The position numbers and the translations under genes are program-made. Positions 43,735 to 55,628 of a DNA stretch of 64,000 nucleotides are shown piece by piece. The DNA is taken from assembly GCA_949128115.1 (NCBI GenBank), contig OX421963.1, forward strand, positions 79,603,635 through 79,667,634, given 5' to 3'. Source of the stretch: Anaspis maculata (Eukaryota; Arthropoda; Insecta; Coleoptera; Scraptiidae). Below the pieces are notes generated by a model that was given only the letters and a program-made list of their open reading frames with translations, did not search any database and was not told the origin of the DNA. Position 1 is the stretch's first letter. Each line of letters starts with the position of its first letter.

Positions 43735-45171
43735 GAAGAACAAACGCGGTATACTATCAGCGTTAGAGCTGTTGCAAACGATTCCAGAGAGTGATGGAAT
43801 TGGACGTCGAACCAGCGTGATACAACACCGCATCAATACTGAGGTACTGAGGACGCCTCTCCGATTCGACAAGCTTCGAGAAGCCCACCACTGGCGAAGC
43901 AGAGAGCAGCTTCTAAGCTCCCAAACTTCTGAAGAAGATGTTGGACAACGGTATCATAGAGAGGAATTCACGAGCCCGTGGTCATCAGCGGTCGTTTCGG
44001 TCACAAAAAAAATGAGAATATGCGTCCATGTGTGGACCACAGGAAGCTCGACGATAGCGACCAGCTATCCTCAGCCAGCCACGAATTAATGAAACCTTGA
44101 CCAGGTCACAATAGTTTTCAACGCTTGACTTGAAGGGTGGTTATTGACAAGTTGGACTTCATCCCGAGAACAAAGAGAAGACCGTCTTCTCCGCTAGAAG
44201 TGGATTGTACTAGTTCACTGTTATGCCTTTTGGGCTTCATAATGCACCGGTTACTGTTGAGCACTTGATGGAGTATATCCTGCGAGACCTCATGATGTAA
44301 ACTTGTCTAGTTCACCTCGACGACGTGATAGTCATCGGTAGAACATTCAAGGAACATCTGAGAAACCTTCGAGAAGTGTTTGGACGTCTCCGAGGAGCCC
44401 ATCTTAAGTTCAGCTGGGAGAAGTGCGTACTTTTCCAGAAGTTGATCAAGTTTTTAGGACACGTGGTATCGTCGTAAGAAATCTAAACTGATCTTGTTAA
44501 GTTGAAAGCTGCAAGGGAGTGGCCACGAACGGAGAATCAACATGAGGTCTGAAGAATTATGTACCTCTGTTACAGACAATTTATGGAGAAGTTCGCCGAC
44601 ATTCTCACACTATTCCAGTAACTGATGACTGAGGACAAGACTCCGTTATTGTGGTCGACAGAAATGAATGTGAAAACGCCTCCAAGACACCAAAAATAGC
44701 GCTGTGTTCAAGTCCCGTATTGACATCTCCCCTGCTATAAGGACAATCCGTCTTTGATACATGCCAGTAATACTAGAATTGGGGCGGTACTGTTGCAATT
44801 TCAGGATGGACAAGAACTGGCAGTGAAGTACTACAGCAAGGTTCTGGCAAAACCGGAAGAAACTGCTGTATCACTCGTAGGGAACTGCTAGCTATAGTGG
44901 CAGCCGAGGATCATTACCACTATAATAGAACCTGGTACGGCAAAAAAAATTGGTGATGACAGATCATGCTTTTCTGTAGTGGTTGCTCCAAGTGAAGAAT
45001 CCGGAGGGACAAACAGAAAGGTGGGCAGGGAATGTGCAAGAGAAGTTGAAAATCCAACACCCGTCAGGTAAAAGTCATGGCAATGCAGACGCTCTTTCCC
45101 GAAGGTCATGCAGAGTCAACTGCAGCACTGCAAGAAGATGGGTTTGTGTTGACGATAGCAAAGTGAAGTAA
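43735..45171 (+). pseudogene. Third decayed Ty3/gypsy pol remnant (RT and RNase H)
   Basis: On the + strand a Mag/412-like pol is spread over several frames. Near 43800-44000 it has RINTEVLRTPLRF...REQLLSS and EFTSPWSSAVVSVTKK (RT start). At 44200-44475 come MPFGLHNAP-like text, LMEYILRDLMM then a stop, and HLDDVIVIGRTFKEHLRNLREVFGRLRGAHL. RNase H follows at 44750-44860 (IGAVLLQFQDGQELAVKYYS), and its end at 45070-45110 reads NADALSRRSC. Stops and frameshifts are frequent and integrase is missing. The catalytic box reads HLDD. It is an ancient dead copy, unlike the two gypsy remnants to the left. Confidence 0.82.
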
Positions 45172-45678
45172 ACATGGAGTTTTAGGAGTGATTTCTCTTA
45201 TTTCTTCTTCTAACAATGTTTTTATATATCCTTTGTTGATGTAGGTAATTGGTAGTTTTTTCATGACATTGCATTGTTGAGCAATTACCTCATCTCTATC
45301 CATTTTTCTTTCTTGATACTGTCATACTTTTCAAAGCCATGGTTCTGCTTTCTGGTAATTCTTTTGTATTTTGTTTCCGGAGTAAATCTAACCGACCAGC
45401 CTTTTCTATTTCTTCCCGCAGTTGCTTCCATCACAAATAACCAAACCAAGCGGTGTTTCAGCGGCTACTGGGGAATTATTTGGACCAGTTATTCTTTGAA
45501 TCGGAACTATTATCAGCATGACTGTCCAATGATCATAAAGATTCTCATGTTGTTAAATTCTTGCAACGGCAGAATGGCAGCTTAAAGCATTCGTAGTATT
45601 TGCCTTTCAGTTTCTTAAAATTTTCCTTCTTCGAGGGTTTTGAAAGCTTGAACATCTTTTAGGTGAAATGCATCTCCA
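45172..45678. other. Intron sequence, nothing recognised
   Basis: Short ORFs without domain signatures. Confidence 0.4.
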
Positions 45679-46260
45679 CTATTGACCGCTCTCATTTTGT
45701 CCAAGATCTTGGAACTGGACCCATTCTGCTTGCACCCTTTTTCGTGGATTCTCTACCAGTTGTACAGAATTTTCTCTTTCAAAAGTTGGACTCAATCCGC
45801 TTCTATTTCGCAGTTCAATTTCTTTACTCAGATTTGTTTCTTCAATTCTTCTTTGTAGAGCTATGATTTCTTCTTGTTCTCTTACTGCTTGTAGTTTAGC
45901 TTGAGCTCGAGCTTGAGCCTCAGCTTTTTCAACTATTCTCTTCTCTTCGCTAAGTTTCGCTATTGCTTTGCATTCTTTCAGCTCTTTTTCTAATCTACGT
46001 CTTTCAACATTGATGGAACCATCCTTTGATTCCAAATTGGATGGTTCACTTACTCTCGGCGCATCCACTTCGGATCGGACGTCAAAGGCGCAGTCTTTTG
46101 AGCCGACCATTTCTATTCCCAGTTCTGGTGCCTTGTCATCTATCCTACGTCTTCTGACACTACCTCGACTTTGTGAACTGTATTTCCTGCGAAGTGGATC
46201 CGGCTCGAAAGGCCAATGGTTAGGCAGTTTCTTGTGGCGTCGGCTCTCTTCGATTGAGGG
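45679..46260 (-). pseudogene. Coiled-coil ORF fragment, possibly retroelement gag
   Basis: The minus-strand frame is open for about 190 codons. It opens with a basic part (RRHKKLPNHWPFEPDPLRRKYSSQSRGSVRRRRIDD). An Ala/Glu/Arg-rich coiled coil follows (LEKELKECKAIAKLSEEKRIVEKAEAQARAQAKLQ, then EEIIALQRRIEETNLSKEIELRN). Such charged helices occur near the start of BEL/Pao-type gag proteins and in host cytoskeletal proteins. No acceptor or donor at its ends is convincing, and no zinc knuckle or protease follows. I therefore list it as a likely gag-derived fragment with low certainty. It lies in intron 1 of the membrane-protein gene on the opposite strand. Confidence 0.35.
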
Positions 46261-47118
46261 CAGGTTGGAAAACTATTCACACATAAATTTCAGGGGTTTA
46301 TTAAGGTCTTTTCAAAGGGAAGTTGCAGAAAGTTGAAAGTTCTTGTTTTCTATTTTGTTGCGATCTAGATTAATTTCATCAGTATTGAAAAGTTTTTGTT
46401 TGTCGAACATTTTGGCACCTGCATAAATCTAACACTCCAACAGGCAACTTCTTCACGCGTGCAACACCGCCGACTTCTACGTGTCTTTGTGGGACACTCA
46501 CAATGTAAAAAAAATTGAATCATGGAAAGTGTTTTTTAAATCATCCACTCTTTTGGCGTCAATAGTACCTATACCTTGACCTATACCTACATGTTTACAA
46601 GTTTGAATTTAATTTACGAACTACGGATATTTTATCATCTCCAGTTATGTATCTAATTTCACTTTTAATTCAACTTCAGTATAGTAGCTTCTTGGAGTTC
46701 CGATGTTAAATATTCAAATAGTTACATAGGACTGCATGATTAAAAGAACTAGCAAATATATAAAATATAATATTAATTTGCTTCCACCAGATTCAAAGGA
46801 GAATTTGTTTTCATCCACTTTTTACTAGGAGTTGTTGAGGAAAATTTGCTTATTAACTCCCAGTAACAGGTGGAGTAAAAGCAGATGCTTCTTTTAATCG
46901 TATACGACCCTTTTTGTTTTCCAACGAATCCTCTTCCTTTGCATCTTAACACGGAGATTTAAGACACGACTAGTATAATCCTTATTAGACTGCTCAAGAG
47001 CTCAAGAGAAATTAATAGGCAGGAGTAACATACTTGAAGCAGTAAAATGTATAACGTGATTATTGCCATAGTCGTAAAACTTGCCTTGCGAGTCAACTAA
47101 ATCCGAACTTAATTGCAG
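46261..47118. other. End of intron 1, acceptor at 47117-47118
   Basis: Non-coding. Ends with TTAATTGCAG directly before coding exon 2. Confidence 0.55.
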
Positions 47119-47316
47119 GAAGAGCGTCGGAGAACTGGCAGATACGTTGCCGCCGGCACTGCGATTTTCCTGTCCTTGCTGGGCCTGTATCAGGCTTTAG
47201 CTAGAGGAACACCCGAGTACGCCGCCCTTTTCCTACCGGCTGTGATAATGTTCGTTTACATCCTGTGGATCTTGTACATGTCGAGAAAAAAACACCATCG
47301 AAACCTAATGGGCGAT
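47119..47316 (+). CDS. Small two-TM membrane protein, coding exon 2 (membrane segments)
   Basis: Sixty-six residues, starting EERRRTGRYVAAGTA and ending NLMGD. Two hydrophobic helices are clear: VAAGTAIFLSLLGLYQAL and YAALFLPAVIMFVYILWILYM. They are joined by a short loop (ARGTPE), so both ends of the protein would face the same side. A basic patch (SRKKHHR) follows helix 2, which by the positive-inside rule puts the termini in the cytosol. The exon is bounded by ttgcag and by gtaagt, both strong splice signals, in phase 0 at each end. The reading frame does not continue usefully past the donor. The family is not recognised. Confidence 0.82.
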
Positions 47317-47677
47317 GTAAGTATAACTTCCTATACCCTCCTCAGCTGCACCCTTTGATCTAAGTTCCATATAATCTGAAAGAGCAAATCTCTTGCTTGG
47401 TAAACCGAGATCGTTATTAAATAAATTTAGATTCACTTGGTGAAAACGGGCATTAAAATGTACCTGGCAAGGTACCTGCGGTTGTGTAAGTTATTGTTAT
47501 ACCTGCCGACCTGAAAGTTGTATTTTGGATCTTTGTGAATCTGAGTTGTGGCCCAACTGTACCTACGTGAAGCTTCTTGAAGCGGTGTCCATACCCACAA
47601 TTTCTTCATTTGTTGCTGTACTTGTCAAGTAGCCAAGATCTTGGTTCTGCAAATTTCTAGTACCTAACGACTACTTA

Positions 47678-47814
47678 TGGCGTTTTCGACTGGCCAGAAT
47701 GGAGCCAGTTCAGCTCGAAAATCGCTATATTCACTGATTGGGCAAGAGTTTTCGAACCAATCTAATCTCCTGATTTTAGAGCCCTGGTTCGGTTGTAGTG
47801 ACTCGAAAACGCCA
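47678..47814. mobile_element. 137-bp MITE, TTA target duplication (Harbinger-like)
   Basis: Inverted ends TGGCGTTTTCGACTGG and TGGCGTTTTCGAGTCA. TTA lies at 47675-47677 and 47815-47817. A 3-bp TWA duplication is typical of PIF/Harbinger elements (family knowledge). Confidence 0.75.
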
Positions 47815-49529
47815 TTAAGTACCTAATAATAGGTAAACAACGGTATTTCCTGCAATCATTTTTCAATCTCCGATATCAGAGTTCAAGAGCAAAAATCTCG
47901 CTCCGCTCCGCACGTGTTGAAGACTAAACCGAACTTTGAATATTTACATTCCCGAAACTGACGTGCTCGGAATATAAGGCCCGGGCGAAGATATCCGGAC
48001 GCGGATCCTCTGAATGTTGATTATTATTATTAATATGTATGAGAGATGTCGAACAGATGGCTCAGGTGTACCGGGCAATGTTCTCCTCCATCCATATCTC
48101 TCCATCTCTCTCTTCCCCTTTCGTTTTATTTTATTATGGACAATTCTAATGCCATTTATCCATTATTCAACGGGGGTGGAATATTGCTGTACGCGGTGAG
48201 CTTTTGATTGTACCGGGGATTGGTTTGTAATTTTCCATTCCTTGGCAGACAGTCGGTAGCTACTTGTCGGAATTTGATGGATATAATGGAAGATATATAG
48301 TATACTGATATAACTTCACACTTTGCCAATCTAGCTATGGATCTTATTTAGTCGTTCTTCTTATTTAGTCGTTCTGTGATGTGGAAATATCTGAAGAAGT
48401 GGAGATTTACTGTGGCGATCTTTTCCTCGTTTAAAAGTTATAGTGCCAAACTCTGAACATAATGCGAATAATGCGGTTTATTAAAAGTTCAAAATTATGT
48501 ACGGTTTATAAAGTTTTAGTGGTAATTTTAGTTCTGTCAGCGGAACTTTCGGGCCATTAAACTACTTTTATTATCCCGTTTTTAACAAACGATCGTTTTC
48601 AACCATTGAAATGGCGAAATATTGACTTTTGTTCTTGTTACGGGGCGAGGTTCGATTGCGGGACATAATTAAGTGAAATATTCACCCCGCATTAGCAATG
48701 CATCTTCAATCCTGCAGCTAGTTTTATACAATACAGCTTGCTGTTGAGATTTTTCATTACTGTGTATTTGTAAGTAGGTAAGTATACCTATACAGGGTGT
48801 TCGGTGTTCCAGTTTTAATCGATCAAATTTTGAAGGTGGATTCTTATTAAAGTCCTTATTCAGAAAACCGTGCCTATGCCGTTATCTTGCTTCCTAAGGG
48901 AAGTACGGGATGCTAAATGTTACCAAAAGAAAAAAATGTTTGCAATAACATTCAGGAAAAAGCATAACTGCTTCCGTTTGATTTGTCCGGTTTTTGATTG
49001 TTTGATGTGAGGAATTTCTTTTTTCTGGATTGGAATGTTGAATGCAATCCTGTATTTTGAATGATCGTTTTGAGTCGATTATTAACCTTGCTTCTTTTAA
49101 CTCAAGTTTTAACTTAAACACAAGGTATAGATTTTGAGAATCGGTGGACCAAGGTGAAAGTTATCATTGCAAAACAAACAAAAAATGTTTTTTCAATCAC
49201 TCCGTAAATGCAGAAGTTAGAGCGGCAATTCAAAGATTATCACGAGATATGAGATCTGTTACCATGGCCTCTGACGTTGGAATCAGAAGAAGAAACTGAT
49301 CAAACGGGAGCGTGTTGTATTTTTAGAAATTTTGCACTAGTTCTTGCAGCACCGTGTAGAAACTTGAAGTGGAGCTCTCACGTTTCACAGAGATACACAC
49401 TGATAGCTGAAAGAATGGGCTATCAAACAGTCTGAATAGAAGTCAAATCGTTTGTAGCAGTCTAAAGTTACTATTTTTCTAAGAGAGGACAATTTTGGAG
49501 GGTGACACTTGTTTTGAGGTTGATTATTA

Positions 49530-49680
49530 TCAGCTGCTTTCTTTCGGCCAGAATCACGAATCATGATTCGGAAATCCGCTGACTAGATTGGTTGGATTGG
49601 TTGCACGTGACACAGCCAACCAACCCCGTGAGCGGATTTCCGGATCATCATCCGTGATCCTGGCCCACAGAGAGCGGCTA
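49530..49680. mobile_element. 151-bp hairpin MITE, TTA target duplication
   Basis: The halves GGCCAGAATCACGAATCATG and GTGATCCTGGCC pair along most of the length, with a short loop near 49600. TTA flanks lie at 49527-49529 and 49681-49683. Confidence 0.68.
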
Positions 49681-50144
49681 TTAAATTATACACAACGCCC
49701 TTGATCATTAGAGCTATAAGGATAAGGATAGTAATCACTTATCTAAATCCCACTGTCAAGAGTCATCGAATAAATTGAATACAAACAACAAAATCTGACG
49801 GTTGTCACCTAAGACTTCTTTTTTGCAAAAATCAGCAAAATATCATCACTCGTGGTTGAAATTTCCCTAGATAATTATGGCCAAGCGTGTTTCCTCGGGC
49901 TGGTTGTCCCTAGATAAATGCTCTCCTCCTACGGAGTCAAACATTTATCGATTATCGTTACAACCAACATTCGTGATCGGTTGGCAAAAATGATCGTGAA
50001 AATCTAAGAACTTGAGATATTATTGTTGATTTTGATTATAACGGCCAAGGCCAAGAACACGAAGATTATAATCGGATTTGGTACAAAGAAAAGTGATTAG
50101 AATCTAGCCTAGAGTTTGACGTCTAGTTTTCCTCTATAGCAACA

Positions 50145-50262
50145 GTATTGTTGCGAAGCTCGCCGGAGACGGCAACGCGCGAATAAGGCACACACCTGCA
50201 CAATTGGCGGAGGAGCTGTGCTTTGAGAGTTTGTCGGAATATTTTCGGAACCAATTCACTTC
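50145..50262 (+). repeat. Dispersed repeat copy 3 (CACCTGCACAATTGGCGGAG family)
   Basis: Best-conserved copy, same order of blocks as 42868-42980 and inverse of 26708-26830. Confidence 0.75.
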
Positions 50263-50962
50263 TTGGAAAATCTTTTGATTTTCAACTACATAAAAAAAAA
50301 TAACTTACATAATACTCTATTATGGTCACGAAATCCCATTGGCTTTGAAACAAGACAAGAATGAGTAATTTTTCAAGTTCCGTTTTTATTTGTAATTTAT
50401 TTTTCTTTCAAGAACTTTGTAATCTGACCCAAGTTTTAAGGGCTCAAATTAAAGTCCAACTTGCAACCGATGCAAAGTTGCACCGTCAAACGTCAAAAAA
50501 ATGTCAAACTTCAACGTCATTTTGCAGCCCTCCCTGACTCAAAACCTGGAACAGATCCACAATGGCAAAAGAGGACGAAAATGGCAGTAAAAACCTTCCC
50601 TGAATTTTGTAAAGATTTTGAGCTCACAGGCAGGTAATGTAAGTCGAAATCAAAACCTAACTTTTTGACATTTCCACAGCTTGCAATTTTGCATCGGTTG
50701 CAAGATTGTATCATCAAAGGTCGAAAAAATGTCGAACTTTCACGTCGAATTGCAGCTCTCTTCTGGCTCTAAACCTAAAACGGGTCCATGGCAAAGGGAA
50801 GACGAGAATGGGAATGAAGATGTTCCTTGCACTTGGTTAAGGTTTGGAGGCAAGCTTGGAATATTGGGCTTTATGAATTAAGATTAGGCAATTGCTTTTG
50901 CTTGATTTTCGTTCCTAGAAAATTCTCAAAAAACTCGAAAACTTCGAGGAACTCATTAATTT

Positions 50963-51157
50963 TTTATTTTTTTTTAATGTTTTCCTCCTTATCGGCTTTT
51001 TTGCCATAGGAGTTAGCCCGTTTAATTATTTAACAATTTATTACTAAGAAAAGTGCGACTTCGGACAACACAACATCCAGACTTTTCACCGGGAATCGAA
51101 CCCGGGACTTCCGCATCGCAGGCAGCCACAGAACCGCCTGCGCCACGGAGCCGTCTT
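50963..51157 (-). mobile_element. tRNA-derived SINE with 13-bp target duplication
   Basis: On the minus strand it starts with GGCTCCGTGGCGCAGGCGG (A box, + strand 51134-51145), has a perfect B box GGTTCGATTCC (51092-51102) in a CCGGG/CCCGG stem, and ends in an A-rich tail. The duplication AACTCATTAATTT flanks it at 50950-50962 and 51158-51170. Confidence 0.9.
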
Positions 51158-54100
51158 AACTCATTAATTTAGGTTTCACTGAGCATCTAAGTAACTGATT
51201 GAAATAATAATAACAACTATGGTTTATAGTCTCATTTCCAAATGATTCTCCGTTTTTTGCTAGTAGATTTTAAGCAAAAGCAGTTTCTTAATATTTATTC
51301 ATAAGGCCCATTGACTTGGATCATCACGGTTCCGTGGCTGTTGTAGCTTATTGCTGCTGACCGTTTTCTTCTCGTCGATCTCCCGGACCTGAGGGTTGAC
51401 TCTTTATCCTTGGCTACTGATGCTAAACTGCGTAACAAATATGTTGTCACGAGGAAAAAATTGGTCCGAATTTGAACCACAATAACTTTTGAATGACACA
51501 AACAATTTCAATTCTGTTTTGACGGTTAGTGAGCTCAGTCCTACCCTCGGTCTTACCGTTATTATTCACCTCCAGGGAGTAAACATCAGGAAGCTCCATG
51601 TAAAATATCCACAGGGTGAAATGTAAAACAGTGCAAAACTTTAGCAAATTCAACGGACCTCCATTTTTGGAATAATTTTTTTCTCGAATGCAAATGAGAG
51701 GATCATAAAGCGTGATGTTTTGGCTTGCGACCAGTTTTGAGATTTTAGAAATCGGAAGTCTGGGTCTGACTTGATGGTTTTTGTTATCTTGGAGGATGCT
51801 GATTTATCCTATCGCTACAAGGGAGACTCTTAATCTGGTGATAGGAGGTTGCAATTCACGAATATTGTTTCACAAACGGTTCTCAGCAACTCAACTCTCA
51901 GATCACTCAGCAACTTGACTCGCAGACCATCTGGAATAACTTGATCAAGGCCTCAAAAAGGATCCCATTCAAAATGGGCGACACAGGTTTTTTTCTTGAT
52001 AATTGAATTCGATCAGATTTTCACATTTGAACCAAGCTCCTTTGTGATTTTGACCTTCTGAACTTGATGCTGATGGTCAATATCAGTTGTTGATGATGAC
52101 AGGCTCTCTAGAGAATTCACAACAACCACTCAGGATTGGCAACAATATTTGCCACAAGCCACAATTCAGTGTTTGTAACGATCGTACCACTCTGTTACGG
52201 GTTCAAATGGCTCCTGTGCGAGCTCATAGAATTTCGTTCGTTCCCTCCATACGGATATATGTGTGAACTATAATGTTTCTCCAGCAACTCACATAGCTCT
52301 TTGTACTCCTTGTCCTTTGGATTGGCGGGGTATCATAGATTTCGAAAAATGCTATAACTTGGCCGGCCTATTAATATGATTATTGATTAGGTTTGCTATT
52401 TGCATGGCGTCTTCGGTAATTTTGTTTGCGCTGAAGTATTTATCCAGCCGTTCCTGATAGATGGTCCAGTTATCTGTTTCCGGACTGAATTTTTCCATCA
52501 TTCTGGTTATTTCTAGAATGGCTTGTTTATAACAGATTCGAGAACTTTTCTCTGTAATTTGCTTTCAGATTTTTTCTTGTCGCCACTTGTTAGGTAGGTA
52601 GGTAGTAAGTAGTATATCTGTGTCCTGTGGTTGATAATTTCAAATTGTAACAATAAAAAATACGTAAGAGAACATGGTACTATTGTTTTTTTTTTAATTG
52701 AAAAATAAACATCAAATGTGAATGTGTTTCTTCACAATACCTACAACAAATCAATAAAATAGTAGGTATGTATACCTACTCACAAATTTGAGCTCCTAAC
52801 ATTTTGTGAACTGAACAAAATGTACCATCTTCGATCTTCTTCTAGGGCAACGATTCAAACACAATTAATCATTCCTGAATTTGCAGTTTGACCCCTGCGT
52901 TTTTTCTTGAATTTGTTCGCCATTTCCTTTATGCGATCTCTATAATGTTTTCAGCAATACCGCAATTCTCGATTTGCTTATTTTTGCCTTTCTTCTTTTT
53001 CCTTGGTGACGCTTTGATGGAATATTGGAGCCTTTTAGAAACATCTCATTTACTCATTCACTCATTCACTCATTTATTCATTTACCGCAATGATCTGCAT
53101 GTTACAAAATGCGTTGATGTCGGCATAGCCGGAAATGTCGGTAGTCATTGGGGACTATTCGAAGTTGGAGACAGTAATAGATGGCTGTGATGATAGACCT
53201 CGCCAGACCCGTCGCCAACATTCACGTTCTAGGTCTTTTATCGACGATGATGATGCCCCAGTCCCAAACCTACATATAGCCCACTGGATCTGAAAACTTT
53301 GTTAACGCGCTCGTTAACTAGTTAACTTCAGTAGGCAGCTTTACTCAGATACAACTTGATTTGTACGGGCCTGACGTCTTTATACCTACTTTTAACATAC
53401 TGCTGATAAAGGTGCCTGAAATAAACGTGTAGAAGGAATTCAATTTTCTTGGGCAAATTTTGGAGTAACATCTCATCAACGTCTCGAAACTTGTCAATTT
53501 CTCCGATATATTCGAAAATAGACGACGATCTCCAATTTAATTATAGCCGAGACACAAGGCGGCGGATTTGGGTCACCATTTCGGTATATGTCAGGGACCA
53601 GACAACCCATAGTCTATCGATTCCGCTTGATGGTAACAGCAAGTGCCATTATGGCAATAATTTGATGATCGCACACTATAACACGACATCAATTTTATAT
53701 CAATATAATTGATTAAGAGAAGTGGTGTTATGTAGGTAGGTAGGTACCTATACTCAGAGTAATAAAGGCTTCGCGTTTATTGGAAGCGGTGGGGAACCCA
53801 GAGGCAATTTCAGTAACAAACTCTTTGCAGGAATACTTTGTTTCATTATCCTTAATGCTGGGAGCCAACAATTGTTATCGCTCGGCTCACCGACACGGCC
53901 CCATCATTACGAATATTGCGTTTCTGTAGTTTTGTCGAGAGTTCTGTACTCGTCCGCCTTGACAAGCATTTTTTCCTCGACGTTAAGTAAATATGTCAGG
54001 GGTAGTCAGGGGCACCCGCCTCAAATATTTGCTTTTCATAATTGCAATTTGACGACATAAAGCATGAAAAAATTTCTGTTCTGAAGAGAATATCTTGAAA

Positions 54101-54236
54101 ATAATAAACAATCCTTATGAATTCGGTTGTACCTACTACCAAAAACTCGCAATTATTAAAATCATAAATTTTGTTAAGCAAAAGCTTCCACCAGCGAACA
54201 ATTGTCCTATTTATTTTATTTTTGTCTTTGTTCCAG

Positions 54237-54434
54237 GACATCTTGGAGAATAACAACGCTTTGCTCGACGAAGTCAAAGTTGAAAGTTCCACTCCGCCAC
54301 CGCCACCGCCGGAGCCTGCAACCGATTCTAAATTTCAGCAATCAGCAGAACCGGAAGCGACGCCTCAAAGCCCATCAGCACCAGTTTTCAAAGAGAACAA
54401 CCATACGTTTTCCAGATCATATTCCATAGCATAG
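54237..54434 (+). CDS. Small two-TM membrane protein, last coding exon (proline-rich tail)
   Basis: Sixty-five residues from DILENNNALLDEV, then a polyproline run (TPPPPPPEP), an Ala/Pro/Gln-rich stretch and the end NHTFSRSYSIA before TAG at 54432-54434. The acceptor is tttgttccag. The phase is 0 and joins exon 2 as NLMGD-DILEN. The tail is predicted disordered and cytosolic; a polyproline run can bind SH3 or EVH1 domains (inference). A polyadenylation signal follows 45 nt downstream. With exons 1 and 2 the protein has 158 residues. No homologue comes to mind. Confidence 0.82.
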   Translation, partial: DILENNNALLDEVKVESSTPPPPPPEPATDSKFQQSAEPEATPQSPSAPVFKENNHTFSRSYSIA

Positions 54435-54478
54435 CTTCAATGGTGTAAATATATTTTGTACATTCAAAAGTTTTCTAC

Positions 54479-54484
54479 AATAAA
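54479..54484 (+). terminator. Polyadenylation signal AATAAA of the membrane-protein gene
   Basis: AATAAA 45 nt after the stop codon, in an AT-rich 3' UTR. Confidence 0.78.
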
Positions 54485-55470
54485 CAAACGTCGAAAGAAA
54501 AGCAAACAATTGATTCGATTCGCTATTGCATATTTGCTCAAGTTTTCAGGAATTTTTATGGCTTGTCCTTGTATACGACTACCTACTTAGTGTGCAGTGA
54601 TTATGCAGTGAAGTTGATAATGCCGTAATGGAGCGCGTCGTACACAACTTCCGGCGCCGGTAACATCTGGCACAATAAAGTTCGGACATTTCCCGCAGGA
54701 ATTGAAAAGCTAATCAAGAGGAAACTGCAACGGACTCCGGATATGGAAGCAGTGGACTTTCAGGTCTCCAAGTTGAGAAAGGTTTCACTTCGATTTTTCC
54801 CGTTTGCTGTTTGTTTCAGTTCCACTCAGCACATTAAAATCATGTTTACATTTGGTTCATCCAGTCCGTTGCCGTTGTATTTTCACCTCGTTTGATTGGC
54901 ATTATTGGGCCGAGTACTGTGGGTGTGAATGGCAAACATAAGTCGTCGCACTTTTATTCAAACACCGAAAAAAAAAGCGATGTCACAACACAAACAGGAT
55001 AAAAATATACGTTTTACAAAGAAATCAGTTTCTTCAATCATAAACTGCCCTGCGGCATGTGTATTCCCGGAAACGGAACTTACTCTGTAAAATGTAAACA
55101 GAATTCCAATTGCACTAGACGAGACGTAAACAAATCTCTTGTTCGACTTCCAGCATTTCTTGCAATTTTAATTTCGCTTGATAACCGTTCTATCATGCAG
55201 TATTTTGCTGGGTTTCGCCTTCGCAGCTATTTCCAATTCTTTTAACAATAAACCGTTCTGTTTATACCCACGCATTCCAAAATGCGCGCTTATTTTTCAC
55301 CAACGGCGTTTATTGCAGCACACATATAATATTGACGCAAATAAAATATCGAGACGACAAGCAGTCCTTTGTTGATTTATCCCCCAAATCGTCGTAAAAC
55401 CTCTACATTGTAATCGACTTGGGCCATTAATTCTATTTCTTCAGAAATACCAACATCAAAGGTAAAACTT
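54485..55470. other. Intergenic spacer between convergent genes
   Basis: About 1 kb; no gene seen. Confidence 0.5.
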
Positions 55471-55476
55471 TTTAAT
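55471..55476 (-). terminator. Candidate polyadenylation signal ATTAAA of the coiled-coil gene
   Basis: ATTAAA on the minus strand about 155 nt after the stop; no AATAAA occurs nearer. Confidence 0.45.
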
Positions 55477-55628
55477 AAAATCATAAGCGGATAACAAATC
55501 ACAGCTAATTGGAATGGTTAAAGTAGAAATACACTGAGGCATAGCAGCTTTTAAAACAATAATACTTTACAAACAACAATACTCATTAAAACATCTAAGT
55601 ACAAAACAATCCGGACGTTTAAAACTTA

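Larger units (their letters stand above)
47317..54236. other. Intron 2 of the membrane-protein gene
   Basis: 6.9 kb, gtaagt to ttccag. Holds two small hairpin MITEs, one SINE, one dispersed-repeat copy and a CATTCACT microsatellite (53047-53085). A CAGGGTGTTCGG end after TA at about 48793 suggests another hairpin-type element, but its right end is not found. No other gene is supported. Confidence 0.65.

Noticed and set aside
53730..53755. Telomere-like repeat (TTAGG)n
   Set aside because: The sequence is TAGG/CCTA in short runs scattered over the window, not TTAGG arrays.
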